DNA of 64,000 nucleotides from Pyropia yezoensis. Taxonomy: Eukaryota; Rhodophyta; Bangiophyceae; Bangiales; Bangiaceae. Below the pieces are notes generated by a model, which made no database searches, was not told the origin of the DNA, and saw only the letters and a program-made list of their open reading frames with translations. The DNA lies in NCBI GenBank assembly GCA_009829735.1, contig CM020618.1, positions 42,546,878 through 42,610,877 on the forward strand, written 5' to 3'. Positions 38,925 to 49,798 of this stretch are shown one piece after another. Made by a program: the position numbers and the translations under genes. Positions within the stretch are counted from its first letter, which is position 1. Every line of letters starts with the position of its first letter.

Positions 38925-40386
38925 GGTGGCGGGAGGGAGAGGGCGGGGGGCAGGGGGGGGGAAACGGGGGAGGGGGATTGGTAGGGGAGAGTGGAGGTGG
39001 GGGGATGGTCAGATGAAGGAGGGGGGGGGTTTTGTGGGAGAGATGAGGGGGCAAAAGGGTGGGGGGGAAGGGGGGGCTCGGCGAAAGGGAGGGCTCGGCG
39101 GGGAAAGGACGAGCGACAGAGGCAGAGGGCGACAGGCGCTGCGCGCTGCGCGTCGGCAGGGAGGATGATGGGGTAGGAGGGGGTTGGGGGGAGACTGGAC
39201 CGTGGCGACAAAAACGGGGGCGGTGCAGGGCGAGAGGGACTCACAGGGCAGGCAAGGGCGGTCGGTGGACCAGGGAAGGCACTACGTCGCGGACGGAGGG
39301 TCGCCGCCACGGGGGCGGTGGGGGCACACAACGCAGCGCGTGTGGGGCAATGGCCAGCGTCGCGTGGGGGGGGGGGGGTCGGCCGACCACTCGGGGCCTC
39401 TGCCCGTGGGGGGTCGGGGGTGCACGGGGGCCCACCCGCGCGTGTAAAAACAAAGGAGGAGAGAAAGGGCGGGAACGGGGTCCCGCCACTGGCGACGGGA
39501 GGGGGCGAGGGGGGTATTTAGGGTGGCGATGGCGGGGGATGCGGGGGGCGCGCACGGGGTTTGCGTCGGGTCGTTGTCCACCCCGTTTGGCGCCAAAAAA
39601 AAGACTGGTGGCGGGGCTCCCCCAAGAGCCACCCACGTGAGCACTGTTTTTGAAACTGAAACATAGTTGCTGAATTTAGAATGGGTGGGCTGACCACGGG
39701 TCGGGGCTTCAAAGGCAGGGCCGCCCGTCGGCGGGCGAGAGAGCAGCGGCCGCGCCCCGAGTGTGTCTGTGCCCTATCAAGATTTTCTGTAGCACCCGCG
39801 GGCACTCCCCCCTGCTCGCGCCCCCCCCGCCCTCCCCATCCCCCCGAGGTGCCCGGCCTTGCGGCTACCAGCCCGCCCACGCCCAGCCACGGCTTGGCTT
39901 TCCACATGCACGGCGTACCTATATACCATCCTCCCTCCCCCTCCCCCTCCCCCCCCCCCTTGCCCCCCGAGGACGCTGGTGCACGCGCCACCCGACGCGG
40001 ACGCCTCGTCGGACCTTCCCCCCCCCCCTCCCCGTCCCCGGCTCTGCCGCACCGGTTCCTCGGCTGCCAGCCGCCGCGACTGGCAGGCAAGGCAGGCAAC
40101 ACCCCCCCCCCCCCCCCCCCCCCCCATCCCCGGGCGGCCGACGGCGCTCTCGTCCGCCCCATCCGCCGCCAACCACCCCCCCCGCCCCGCGGCCGACCCC
40201 CACCACCCCCGCCCGTCCCGCCGCCCCCCCTGCGTGTCCCCATCCCCGCCCGCCTCGGCAGATGCCTGCCTGCATGGGGAGGGGGAGAAGAGCGGATTGG
40301 CGCAATGAGGACGTGGGGGGGGAAGGGTTGGGGGGGCGGGGGGGCGGGCAAGTGGGTGGGGAGGGTGGTGGAGGCCTGCCAGAGTC
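38925..40386. other. MCM5 upstream region and G/C-rich low-complexity DNA, no supported gene
   Basis: Several long frames exist on both strands but encode only Gly, Pro or Arg runs with no conserved motif. A C24 run lies at 40102-40125. Confidence 0.35.
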
Positions 40387-40459
40387 GGTGGGTGGGTGGG
40401 TGGGTGGGTGGGTGGGTGGGTGGGTGGGTGGGTGGGTGGGTGGGTGGGTGGGTGGGTGG
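40387..40459. repeat. (GGGT)18 microsatellite
   Basis: About 18 perfect GGGT units, a strong G-quadruplex motif on the plus strand. Confidence 0.95.
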
Positions 40460-41870
40460 TCGATGCGCCGCCGGTTTGGCTGGGCCGGCCGTGACGGGGA
40501 GGGGGCTATGCCCATGGGCGACACGGCAGTGTCGGTTCCCATCTGTGTCGGCACAGACGCGTATGGAGGGCTTGTGGGGAGGCGTCCCGGGGGACAAGTG
40601 GATAGCGTAGGGAGCGCCAACGCGCCGTGGGAGGGTTTTGCCGCCGGCTGGGATGAGCAGTGACCGGGCGGTGGCGGTGGCGGTGGTGGCACGGCGGCGT
40701 ACCTATCGGAAGCGACCGTGTGGGGCGGGGGTGGGGGGGGGAATGGCGGCCGCGGGGGGAGGGGGGCACCGGCGTCGGCCGAGGGGCCACCCCCGGCGAC
40801 GGGTGGCCGCACAGCCCCCACCGTGGCGACGCGCCGGCGGTCGCTGCGGCCGCCCCCCCCGGCTGCCAACCGCCCGACCGTCGCCGCGTGTGTGTCGCGG
40901 CAGCCGCGCCGCCCTTTTTCCTCCCCGCGCGTGCGTCGCGTGCCGAGCAAGGCGGAGCGCGTAGCGCCCCCCAGCGTTGCCTCCCCGACCCTCCCCCCCC
41001 CCCCCCCCGCCCACCGCGGCGAATCTCGTCCCCGTCCGATGCCGTCAACGGGCTTTAGGTTGCCCCCCTCCCGGTTCCCCCCCCCCCTTCTCTCTCTCTC
41101 CCAACGCCCTGAAAATTCCTCCGTCTGTGGTGTCCTGAGCTGCCTCTCAGCCCCCTCCCTCACCCCGCCTCTTCCACACCCGTGACAAAAATGGCACCCC
41201 CCCACCCCCCCCCCCCGCGGCGCCCACATCGATGCGGGCTGCCTGCCTGCCTCCCCCGCGACGCGGGCCCGCCCCGCTGCCCCCGCCGCGCCGTGCGGCC
41301 GTTCGCCGTCGGGGGCGGCCGCCACGGCGTACGGCCGCCGCGGCTGCACCGCCGCCTACACCGCCGCTGCCGTCGCCGCCGCCGCTGCCGCCGCCGCCGC
41401 TGCCGCCGCAGGCCGCCACCCACCGCCCGCCGCCACTGCTTTTGCCGCTGCCGCTGGCGGTAGGCTGCCGCTGGCGGTAGGCGGCGGCAAAAGCAGTGGC
41501 GGCGGGCGGGCGGTGGCGGCCTGCGGCCCCTGCCCGACGGGCCGGCGCCCGCCGGTGCCGGCGCCGGCGCCGCCGTCCCCACGCGCCTGGCCACGACGCT
41601 CGGGCGGGCGGCGATGGGGGGTGGCCGCCGCCGCCGGGGTGGCGGCGGCCGTGTCGGGCGTCGCCCCCACGGCGCGCCTGTGCCCAGCCGCCGCCCGGCG
41701 GGCGTTGCTCCCATTGCTGCGCGTGGGGGGGGGGGGGGGGGGGGGGGCGCCGTCGGCGCCTCGCGGGGGGGCAGCGGCGTGGAGGCGCTGGCGACGACGG
41801 GGGAAGCGGCGGCGGCGTCAGCAGCAGCGGCGGCGGCCGCGGCGGCGGCGGCGGCGGCGGCGGCCACGCT
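40460..41870. other. Low-complexity GC-rich region, no supported gene
   Basis: It includes an almost perfect inverted repeat centred near 41460-41475 (CTGCCGCTGGCGGTAGG...), with GCCACTGCTTTTGCCGC-like sequence on both sides. The frames are Gly/Ala/Pro/Arg only. Confidence 0.35.
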
Positions 41871-41871
41871 C

Positions 41872-42231
41872 GTCCCGCCCGACCACGGACGTGCGTTTTT
41901 GGGCGACGCGCCGTCGGGTGCGTTCCAGCGGCTGCGCATCCCCACCCGTTCCCGCCTGGTGGTCACCGACGGCCAGGGCGATGACCGCAGCAGAGTCCGG
42001 GGGGGGGGGGGCGGGGGGGCGGTTGCCGCGGCGGCGGCACCGCCATTCCCCACCCCACCGGGAGCCCCCCGTGGTGGGGTGGACGCTGGTGCCAACGCGG
42101 GCCGGTCGTTGGACGCGTGGCGCGGCGCGTACGGTGTGCCCCGCATCTACGCGGTGGAGGGCAGCCCAGACACGGCGGACCGCCTGGCCACGGCACTGGC
42201 CAAGGGGGGGATGGCCGACGCGGACGTTGCT

Positions 42232-42279
<48 letters not shown>

Positions 42280-43000
42280 CGGCTGGCGGGGGGGGGGTCA
42301 CCCCCCTCCGGTCGCTGGTCGGCAACACCACCCGCGAGGCCACCTTCCGGCGCTCCCGGGCGGCGGCAGACAGCCCGAGGAGTGGCCAGTGGCCCGACGG
42401 GGCGCCGCAGTGGGACGGCCTTACCTTTGACTGCATCGCACGTGGAGGGGACTGCGGGGGCAGGGGGGTGGGGGTGCGGTGCGCCCCCTGGACCCGGGCG
42501 CAGTATGCGGGGTGTCTGTTGGGGGGGGGGGGGGAGTGGGTCGAGGGGCGCTGGGGGGGGGGGCGGGCCGCGGGCAGAGTGGATGCTGCGGAGGGTGGGG
42601 GGGGGGGGGGAGCGTCACTGTGGCCGCGGCAGCCGCTGCGGTCCGTGACGCACCCGAGCACGGGCCGCAGGCGGGCGCGCGGGGGACCAGTGTCGGTCGG
42701 CTCTTGGTGCTGGGCGCTGCTCGATGCGAGTTGTACGACTGGCGTGGTCGGGTGGGCTGGTGTGCTACTGGGCGCCGTTTGCTGACTGAGCTACTGATGA
42801 ACGCCACCTGCCGTTGGCTTCCCCCCCCCCCCCCCCCTCCCTGTGATTCCCTCTCTTTCCTTGTCTCTCTCACCTGCACCCCCCCGCACCCCACCTCCCC
42901 CCCTTCCACACTGTCGCAGAAAGTCCAAATGGACACCCTGGACAACATCCTGTCGGCGGCACGGCCAGCCTCCCTCCCGCCCGGCGGCTGCCGTGGCCCC
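41872..43000 (+). pseudogene. FkbM-like SAM methyltransferase fragment, frames broken at G runs
   Basis: In one plus frame, GGVDAGANAGRSLDAWRGAY (about 42072-42131) is a SAM-binding motif I of the FkbM type (VDxGANxG), and RIYAVEGSPDTADRLATAL matches the acidic motif II (VYAFEPxP...L). After a 44-nt G run (42232-42275) another frame gives SLVGNTTREATFRRSR, the position of the GEATF strand in FkbM proteins. Past a possible acceptor (CTGTCGCAG, about 42912-42920), KVQMDTLDNIL resembles the conserved TLDDIL stretch. A following K-D-x-E-G motif was not found. It is either a fragmented gene with introns and homopolymer errors or a pseudogene. The start is not determined. Confidence 0.45.
42232..42275. 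repeat. G44 homopolymer
   Basis: Forty-four consecutive G within the methyltransferase-like coding region; the frame changes across it. Confidence 0.95.
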
Positions 43001-43694
43001 CGCCGGGCACCTCTACCACCCGCACCTACCCCATTGACCCATCCGGCGGGGCGAGCCGCTGCGCGTGCCGCTGCTGCGGGCGATGAACAGCCTCAAGGCG
43101 TGCGATGGGCCGTGGGGGCTGCGGGGGGGGGATGAAGATGGGGAGCAATGAGGATGTTCTTGTATGGGTCTCTCGTGGGGGGGTGGGGGACGCCTGCGTT
43201 CTCAAGGGCTCACGACGTTTGCGTCTGCCGGTAGACTGAGTTTATTGACAAAGGAGTGCAGAGGCTGGCCACATCGGGCGCGGCAAGTCGCGGCCCCGTC
43301 GGTCGGGGGCGACGGGCAAGGTGTGGGAGAGCTCGCCGCCGCTGTCACCATCGACAACGCGGCCGCACTGTGGCCAGAGGTGCGGCGGCTGCCGCTGGTG
43401 ACCACCGCCACCACCTTTACCGCCGCCGCCTCAGCCACTGCCCTCAACACCGACACCGCCGGCGACGCCGACGCTGGCGTCTGCTGCCGCCGCCGGCGCG
43501 GCGGCGGCGTCTGCCGCCACTATGGTCGACGCCGCAGAGGCCGCAACAGCTGCCACAGGGTAAGCCTAGCGTCCATCACCGGCAGAGGGCACGCCCCCGC
43601 GGTGGGGCGGCAGGACGCCGCCGCACGGGTTGTGCCCGAAAAAAAAGAAATAAAGGCCTCCCCACAAGCAGCCCCATCCAGTGCTCCAAACCCC
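43001..43694. other. No supported gene; tail-to-tail gap between methyltransferase (+) and kinase (-)
   Basis: The frames are Arg/Ala-rich shadows. An A-rich AAAAAAGAAATAAAGG at about 43640-43656 resembles a polyA-signal region on the plus strand. Confidence 0.35.
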
Positions 43695-44400
43695 CTAGGG
43701 GTGCGCGAGCGCCTCGTCCACCCCAAACCGCCGCCTCGGGTACACCACCACACACCGGTCAATGAGGTCGGCGAGGGCGGCGGCTCCTCCAACCACCGCT
43801 CCCCCCTCCCCCCCTCCCGCCCCCGCCTCCGCCGCCGCGGCCGTGGCAATGCCCGCCACCACCACCACCACCCCCGGCTGCGTCGGCGGCGGTAGCGCGC
43901 CCGCCAGCGCGGAGGCCAGTCCTGTCGCGGCCGCACGGGGAGGCACGGAGCATCCGCGCAGGGATCCCCCCCCCCCCGGCCCCCCCGGAGCGTCGCGACG
44001 CGGCGCAGCAGGTCGACTTTGTCCGTCGACGGCAGCGGCAGGTGGCCCGTGCAGAGCTCGTACAGCACGCAGCCGACCGACCACACATGTCCATCCGCGG
44101 GGGGGCCCCGGGGGAAGCGCAGCGCGATTTCGGGGGCGCGGTAAAAGCGCGAGACGAGGTAAGGGGTGGTGGGGGAGGAGGCACCCGCCGCGGCGCCCAC
44201 GGGCGGAGGCGCCGGCGCCGGCGCCGCTGCCGCTGCCGCCGCCCCCTCACCCACATCTGCCCCCGCAGGAGGCGGTGCCTCAATGCACGCCGACCCGTAA
44301 TCGGCTAGCGTGGCGGGGTCGCCCGGTCAGCTGACAGGAGCTCATTGTCCGGCTTGATGTCGCTCTGGACGATCCGCGCGGCGCGGAGCGATGCGAGCGC
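43695..44400 (-). pseudogene. PRP4-like (PRPF4B/DYRK-related) protein kinase C-lobe, degenerate
   Basis: PRP4 kinases phosphorylate spliceosomal proteins. On the minus strand, ASLRAARIVQSDIKPDNELL gives the catalytic loop (D-x-K-P-x-N), though the family usually has HADIKPDN. After a one-base frame change near 44320, LADYGSACIE replaces the usual DFG with DYG. Then TPYLVSRFYRAPEIALRF is the PRP4-type activation segment and P+1 loop, followed by VWSVGCVLYELCTGHLPLP. A second frame change at the C12 run (43966-43977) leads to LADLIDRCVVVYPRRRFGVD and EALAHP before the stop. No N-lobe (Gly loop, VAIK Lys, helix-C Glu) was found nearby. A Pro/Ala-rich frame at 45077-44607 could be an N-terminal exon. 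Two frame breaks and DYG suggest a pseudogene or pseudokinase. Confidence 0.65.
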
Positions 44401-45241
44401 CGAAAACGGCCGGGCACACACTTTACGGTGACTCAGTCAGCCACCCACCGACCTCTCAATGCCGCGTTGGCGCGCGGCTCAGCCATGACCACCACGTCCC
44501 ACCACTCTACCTCCGTCCCACCTCACCCCCTCACCCAGAGACACAACGAACAACGCCCTGCCGCACAATCCCCGCCAGCATATCCCCCCCGTCAGTCCAC
44601 CTACCGTTACCGAGCCGCCGCGCAGCACCGCCGCTGCCTCCGCCACCGACGCCAATGGGGAGACGGCAAAGATGCCAACGTATCCGCGTCGGCGGTGGTG
44701 ATGGCGGCGGCGCTGGCGGCGGCGGCGGCAGGGCCAGCGGAGGCAGCCTCGACGGCCACGATGCCGCCACCGCTGCCACCGTCGCCGTTGCTGCCGCCGC
44801 CATTGTCGACGCCGTCCGGGTTGAGGCGGCGGCGGTTGCCGTCGCCGTCGCCATTGCTGTGGTCACCGCCAGTGGTCGGCGGCGGCAGCGGCCGCTTTGC
44901 AGCACTTACGGCGGCAGGTACCTGCAAGGGGGGGGGCAAAGGGAAAGGGGGTAGCACACCTGCGGCAGCGGCCAAGGCAGAAAGAGAGGAGGAGGGGGAG
45001 GAGGCCGAAGGTGGGGCGCCGGCTCCGGCGCTCCGCGCCTCTGTTCGGGCGCCCAGGGAGCCCCGCTGACGCCGCATTTTAGGCTGCCGTGCTCGCTACC
45101 AGAGGAATGCTAGTTCTACCCCAAAAGGTCCACAGGGCCCTAGCGGCCCAACTCCCATAGGTCTACTACCTCCCAGCGGGCTATTCTCTCCTTGCGAGAT
45201 GGCAGCGTGGGGGGGGCGGTCGTAGCATGTGGGGGGAGGGG
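44401..45241. other. Upstream of the kinase; possible low-complexity N-terminal exon on minus
   Basis: The minus-strand frame 45077-44607 starts at ATG and is Ala/Gly/Pro-rich; a donor-like ACGGTAGGTG occurs near 44605. No kinase N-lobe motif was seen. Confidence 0.3.
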
Positions 45242-46699
45242 CTAGCTAGCCCCGGCACAAGCACCCGCAGGCGGGGGCAGCGACTGCGCTAGTAGCGGCC
45301 GGGAGGTCAGCAAAAACCGCAGATCGCAGGGCGGGGGGGGCAGTCCCCCCCGCACGCAACGTCCCACAACAGATATCAGGAGGGGGGGAGGATGCTCAAC
45401 GCACGCAGAGCGCCAGTGGGGCACGGTCAGCGGGGATGGGCGGCAGCTCCACCAGCGGCGTCTGTCTGCCGTCGTGGGCGTGGTGGGGGGTAGTGACGTG
45501 ACCAGCGGGGGTGGGTCCATGAGAGCGGCAGCTGCATGCGGCAGCGGTGGGCCGTCTGCTGGATAGGCTCGGGCCCCCGCGAGCTGGCGTTCCGGCCCTC
45601 GCCAGCTGGCGTTCCGGCCCTCGCCAGCTGGCGTTCGGGTCATCGCCGCGGTTCGCGAACCTGTGGTTTCCCTGGTAGCCCATGCGGCGCACACGTCCGG
45701 CCTCCGGCGACAGCACGAAGGTGGCGTTCCGATTGTCCCCTCCCACCGGCTCCCCCGCCGCGCAGTTGAACGCGACGCACGGGTCGGCAGTGAAGGCTCG
45801 GGGGGTGCCCCCAGGCGGTGGTCCCGCCTCGGTGGCAGCGGCGGCCACGGCCGCTTCTGCCGCCGCCGCCGCAGTGGTGCGTGTACGTCTGCCGCCAATG
45901 CGGCGGCCGGGTGCGGACGCTGCGTCGCGTGCAGCGGCGGCGGCAGCGGCGACGCCCTGGTCGTCGGCGGGACCACCGCCGCCGCCCGTGTTCGTCCGCC
46001 CCCTACCCCATCACCAACTGACGGCCAATGGGGTGGACGTGCGGGTGCCAGTGGGCGTCCTTGACGTTGGCGCTGCCCTCTGCACCCGCGTGTCACTCCG
46101 GCTGCAAGAGCTGACGGGCGTGTGGCCAGCGCCCGCGCCGCCCGCAACTCTTGTGCAGCCACGGGAGCCTGCTGGTGGCGGCGGCGGCACACCGTCGGCC
46201 ACGTCGGTGGTGTCCATGGCCCCATTTTCGTCGGCGGGGGCGCGCCCGCCTGGTATCTGGCGCCCGCCGACCCCTGTGTCGGTCGCAGCGGCGGCGGCAG
46301 CAGCGATCGCGGCGGCGGCCGCTGCCGCGACGTCGCGGCCCTGTGGCCCGTCTCCGGCAACCGTTTCCGCGGGCGCCACCTCCACAGCAACGTCCCATAC
46401 CACGAGCAATCTTCTTGGCGTGGGCCTGCCCGGCGGCGGCGGCCGCGGCGCCCACCGTGGCGGACCTGTCCGCCCCGCGGTCTCTTCTGGGCTCTGCCGC
46501 GTCGACGGCGCCCGGGGGGGGGGGGGGGGGGGGGTGCTGATGATATTCATTGACACATAGATCGACTACAGCGGCCCACGTCATCATGACGTCCACGATT
46601 CGTCCACCCCCTCGCCGTTCACTTCACCGGTTCACTCTCCCATCCACTTCTCGCACTCTTTGCTAGCGCGCTTACCCTCTCTTTCTAGTCCTCGTTGTC
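45242..46699. other. Unassigned region with one protein-like minus frame
   Basis: On minus, the frame 45848-45396 includes DNRNATFVLSPEAGRVRRM then GYQGNHRFANRGDD, which is not low-complexity and loosely recalls the mid part of FkbM proteins. No SAM motif was found beside it. The gene model is unresolved. Plus-strand frames end at a G18-type run (about 46510-46534). Confidence 0.3.
45583..45648. repeat. Three tandem 22-bp repeats
   Basis: The unit GAGCTGGCGTTCCGGCCCTC, with its variant CCAGCTGGCGTTCCGGCCCT, is repeated three times; the last copy diverges. Confidence 0.85.
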
Positions 46700-47971
46700 C
46701 TACTCGCTGACGGGGTCTTTCTCCTCCACTTCGTCATCATCAGCCTCCTCCACGACGCGTTCGAACACGCCGTTCAGCTTACCATACCCCCGCTCCTGCG
46801 TGTGGTGGTCTGGGCTCTCAGAGCGACCGCGGAGGATCTCGTACACCTCTCCAGTATTCGCGCCTGTCAAGCCAGACTCGCCCAGCTTCGCTTGCAGTGC
46901 ATCAGACAGACCGCTCCGGTCCGACAGGTTCCCAGCCTGCTTGATCAGCGCGGCCAGCCCCGCCACCAGCGGCGTCGCTGCCGACGTCCCATTTATCCAG
47001 CCGTAGTAGTGCCCCTTGAGCTGCCTGTTTCCAGGCTTATACAGCAAATGGGGGGGGCGCGTCGACTTGACGTGTCCTGGGGCTAGGAAGTCTATCTCCC
47101 CCCCACGGCAAGACCAACCGTATGTGGCCCCTGTACTGCCGTGGCCCCCGATGGTGAGGACGCTGCCGTAGGAAGCCGGCTCGGTGATGGTGTTCATGTT
47201 CCTACTCTGACCATTCGACAGGTTGCCCGCGGCCACCACGATCACGACCCCTTTTGCCAACGCCGCGTGTACCACCGAATGCAGCCGGCGCAAGCCACTG
47301 CTTCCCCTGCCGCGATCCTGGAAGCCAAGCGACATGGAGATGACCGTTGCCTCACTGTTGACGGCGTAGTCAATAGCCTCTGCCACGCGCTCGTAGGAGC
47401 AATTGCCGTCACCAAACACTTTCAGGACGAGCAGCTGTGCTTGCTGCGCCACGCCGGTCGGCTTGCCCGCGTACTCTGCACATTCCTGCGCGATGATGAG
47501 GCCTGCACACAAGGTGCCATGGCCGTCCTCGTCCGTGATGTCATCTTCCTCACCCTTTTCCGTGAAGTTCTTGCTGGCAGCGTGAATGATATCGTGATCC
47601 GCCGAGAAGGCGGGGTGCTCCTTGTAAATGCCAGTGTCAAGGATGGCGACCAGCTGTCCTTCGCCCGTCAGGCCATGAAAGTAATGTTTGTCGTCCGCTG
47701 ACCCATCGGGATCATTGTCCGCAGCGTCCACCGACCCATCGGGATCATTGTCTGCAGCGTCCGCCTCTGGCGACGCACCATCATCTTGGCTTGTTTCCAT
47801 CGACCTGCCGTATGTGTCCAGCAATTGCTTACGCCCTGCGCCTTTCCACTTCCACTTGACCAGGCTCATCGGCTGAGCAGATGTAGGGTCGCCAGTCTCG
47901 GGTACCTCGGGCAGGTCGTGGTTCCAGTCAAACAGCGCGGCCGCGCCATCCTCTTCGCCGGAGTCCCCCAT
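46700..47971 (-). CDS. Subtilisin-family (S8) serine protease, no signal peptide
   Basis: 423 residues from ATG 47971 (MGDSGEEDG; a TTG seven codons upstream is not used). The catalytic triad is complete: Asp in VAILDTGIYKEHP (about 112), His in DEDGHGTLCAG (about 151), the oxyanion Asn in VVAAGNLSN (about 250) and Ser in INGTSAATPLVAG (about 330). The length fits a protease domain plus short extensions. The N-terminus is acidic and lacks a signal peptide or typical I9 propeptide. Residues about 70-95 hold a duplicated DAADNDPDGS unit from a 30-bp tandem repeat. The C-terminus is acidic (EEADDDEVEEKD). Secretion is therefore not predicted and an intracellular role is inferred. Intronless. Confidence 0.92.
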   Translation of the reverse strand: MGDSGEEDGAAALFDWNHDLPEVPETGDPTSAQPMSLVKWKWKGAGRKQLLDTYGRSMETSQDDGASPEADAADNDPDGSVDAADNDPDGSADDKHYFHGLTGEGQLVAILDTGIYKEHPAFSADHDIIHAASKNFTEKGEEDDITDEDGHGTLCAGLIIAQECAEYAGKPTGVAQQAQLLVLKVFGDGNCSYERVAEAIDYAVNSEATVISMSLGFQDRGRGSSGLRRLHSVVHAALAKGVVIVVAAGNLSNGQSRNMNTITEPASYGSVLTIGGHGSTGATYGWSCRGGEIDFLAPGHVKSTRPPHLLYKPGNRQLKGHYYGWINGTSAATPLVAGLAALIKQAGNLSDRSGLSDALQAKLGESGLTGANTGEVYEILRGRSESPDHHTQERGYGKLNGVFERVVEEADDDEVEEKDPVSE

Positions 47972-48429
47972 TACGATAGAGGTGCTGGACAATGTTGCAC
48001 AGCAACGGCGCGTCAGATGAGGTGTACGAGGTGATCGGTAGAATACTGACGGCTGAACAAGGTGTTTGGTCCGGGTCTAGGGTCAACTTGCGCTTCCAGG
48101 TGCTCGACGACGGATATGTCTTGGTGGGTGGCGGTCAGCCGGCCGCAGTGACAAGGCGTCAAGACAATGAAGTCTAGCCGCGCTGCACCTTCAGAGGGGG
48201 GCCTTTTCAAGGGGTCAAGGTCTAGCAATCTCCCTCTCACTGCTGATGAAATAGGCAGTCCGGCGGGAGACGATTAGGTCGAGGGTGGCTATGCAGCTCG
48301 ATGCGACTGCACGCCGACGAGGACAGCAACAGCTAACAGACTGTTGCACGATTGCCCCTGAGCACACACACCCTGAAGCTGTTCCCTTCTGCGGGCCGAT
48401 CGCTCAAGTTGGTTGCTGTCTGCCAGCAC
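47972..48429. other. Upstream of the subtilase, no supported gene
   Basis: Lower GC than the surroundings. It should contain the subtilase promoter on the minus strand. Confidence 0.4.
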
Positions 48430-49610
48430 TACCCCTTTCCTGATGGCCCGCCACACTCGCTTTTGCTCTGCTAGCCTCATCCAGGCTCAACGCACGGCAA
48501 AGTATATACGCAGTGGACTGCGGATGTGTCAATCATGCTGGACAGACGCGTTCATTGTTGGGCGCGTCAACGAGCCGGGCACAGGCGTGTACAGTACAGT
48601 ACATACAGGTTGGAGCTGGAGCGAGGAAGCCGCCCCGCCTCAAGCACTGTTGGCCAAGAGACAGCCTCACCACGTCCAGTGTGGCAACAAATCCATGCTG
48701 GATGTATTACAGGCCCGCTGCCTCTGCACTCAACACGTACTGAGGCTCGAGGGGGTGCACCCCCCCCAGACACGAAACGAAACTGAGCGCGCCTGTCCAG
48801 CCTTGTTCACACCCGCTCCGTCAACCGGATCCGGTGTCAGGTTGGGGTTAGAATGGGGCAGCAATGGAGGGGTTAGAGGCGGCTGCACGCCATTGGTCGA
48901 GACAGAGACTGCCATGGCCGGTCAGAAAAGATGACGTTGCGGCGTCCGACAGCATACATGGCAGCGAGCGGCCGCAGCGAGGGGTGGGGCCAGGATCGTG
49001 GCCGTCACAAAATCACCCTCTCACTGCACCAGATGTCGAATAACGCCCTTGTGGCGCGACCAAACAGAAACACGCGCACCTGCGAGCATATACGCGCCAT
49101 TTTCTCTTCCGCCCCTACCTGGTGGTCGCCGCACTCCACTCCACACACAAGTCCTCTTCTTCACCCTCCACACACAGGCAGAGCGGGCAGATTGAGAGTC
49201 GGGGACCGTGGAGGCGGCCGTGGAGGAGGCGAGGCAGGGGGGGTAGGACGTTGGCGGCCGTCGCGGCGGTGGCGACACGTTCTTCAAGAGAGACGCCGGA
49301 CGGTCGGGGAGGGGGTGGCGGCACAGTGGCGGCTGCAGTGCGGGAATGGGGCAATTCGCATCCACGTTGGGAGAACAGAGGGGAGAATTCAAAAGATCAC
49401 TTCTGAAAAGAACTGTCAGGGATCTTCTTGAGAATGTATTGACAGCAGTGTCACCGTTTAGTTGAACGGGTGATCTAGAGTAATCTTCGTTATCATCGGT
49501 TTCTGAACTGTTATGCAATACATTTTTTATTAGTTTCGTGCGCCGCTGTGCAGCGCCACACAATGGCGAGAGACTATTCATAAAAGGTATTGCAAAACGG
49601 TTCAAAAACC
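48430..49610 (+). repeat. Left arm of a large inverted repeat
   Basis: It matches the reverse complement of 57250-58783 over its whole length. The 501-nt open frames at 48931-49431 (+) and 57493-57993 (-) translate identically, showing near-perfect identity in the inner half. The outer limit is where similarity begins (TACCCCTTTCCTGATGG at 48430). Confidence 0.9.
49498..49610. repeat. MITE-like hairpin at the inner end of the left arm
   Basis: GGTTTCTGAACTGTTATGCA at the start pairs with TTGCAAAACGGTTCAAAAAC at the end. A short inner palindrome (CGCCGCTGTGCAGCGCCACA) is included. No coding capacity. Confidence 0.7.
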
Positions 49611-49798
49611 AAAGGCTACGAGGAGTATCTATCTACCCAAGATCACTCATGCAGCTAAACGGTGATTGCCTTCAATTCTTTCTCAAGAACATCTCTGATG
49701 ATTCTTCCCATAAATAGACCTATAAGACTTCAATGAGACCAATTCAACCGTTCTGCGAACTGCTCGAGAGTCACGAGAAATACTGTGGACAAGATTGA
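49611..49798. other. Inverted-repeat spacer, left of the copia insertion
   Basis: A short AT-richer stretch with no coding frame. It ends with the ATTGA target copy at 49794-49798. Confidence 0.5.

Noticed and set aside
39681-40610. Long open frames encoding Gly/Pro/Arg-rich peptides
   Set aside because: They are driven by C/G runs and the GGGT array; no conserved motif in any frame.
45396-45848. Second FkbM-like methyltransferase on the minus strand
   Set aside because: Only one short suggestive segment (ATFVLSPEAGRVRRMGYQG) and no SAM-binding motif beside it; left unassigned.
48931-49431. 166-codon frame in the foldback arms as a possible transposase
   Set aside because: Identical in both arms but with no DDE, zinc-finger or helicase motif; likely non-coding.
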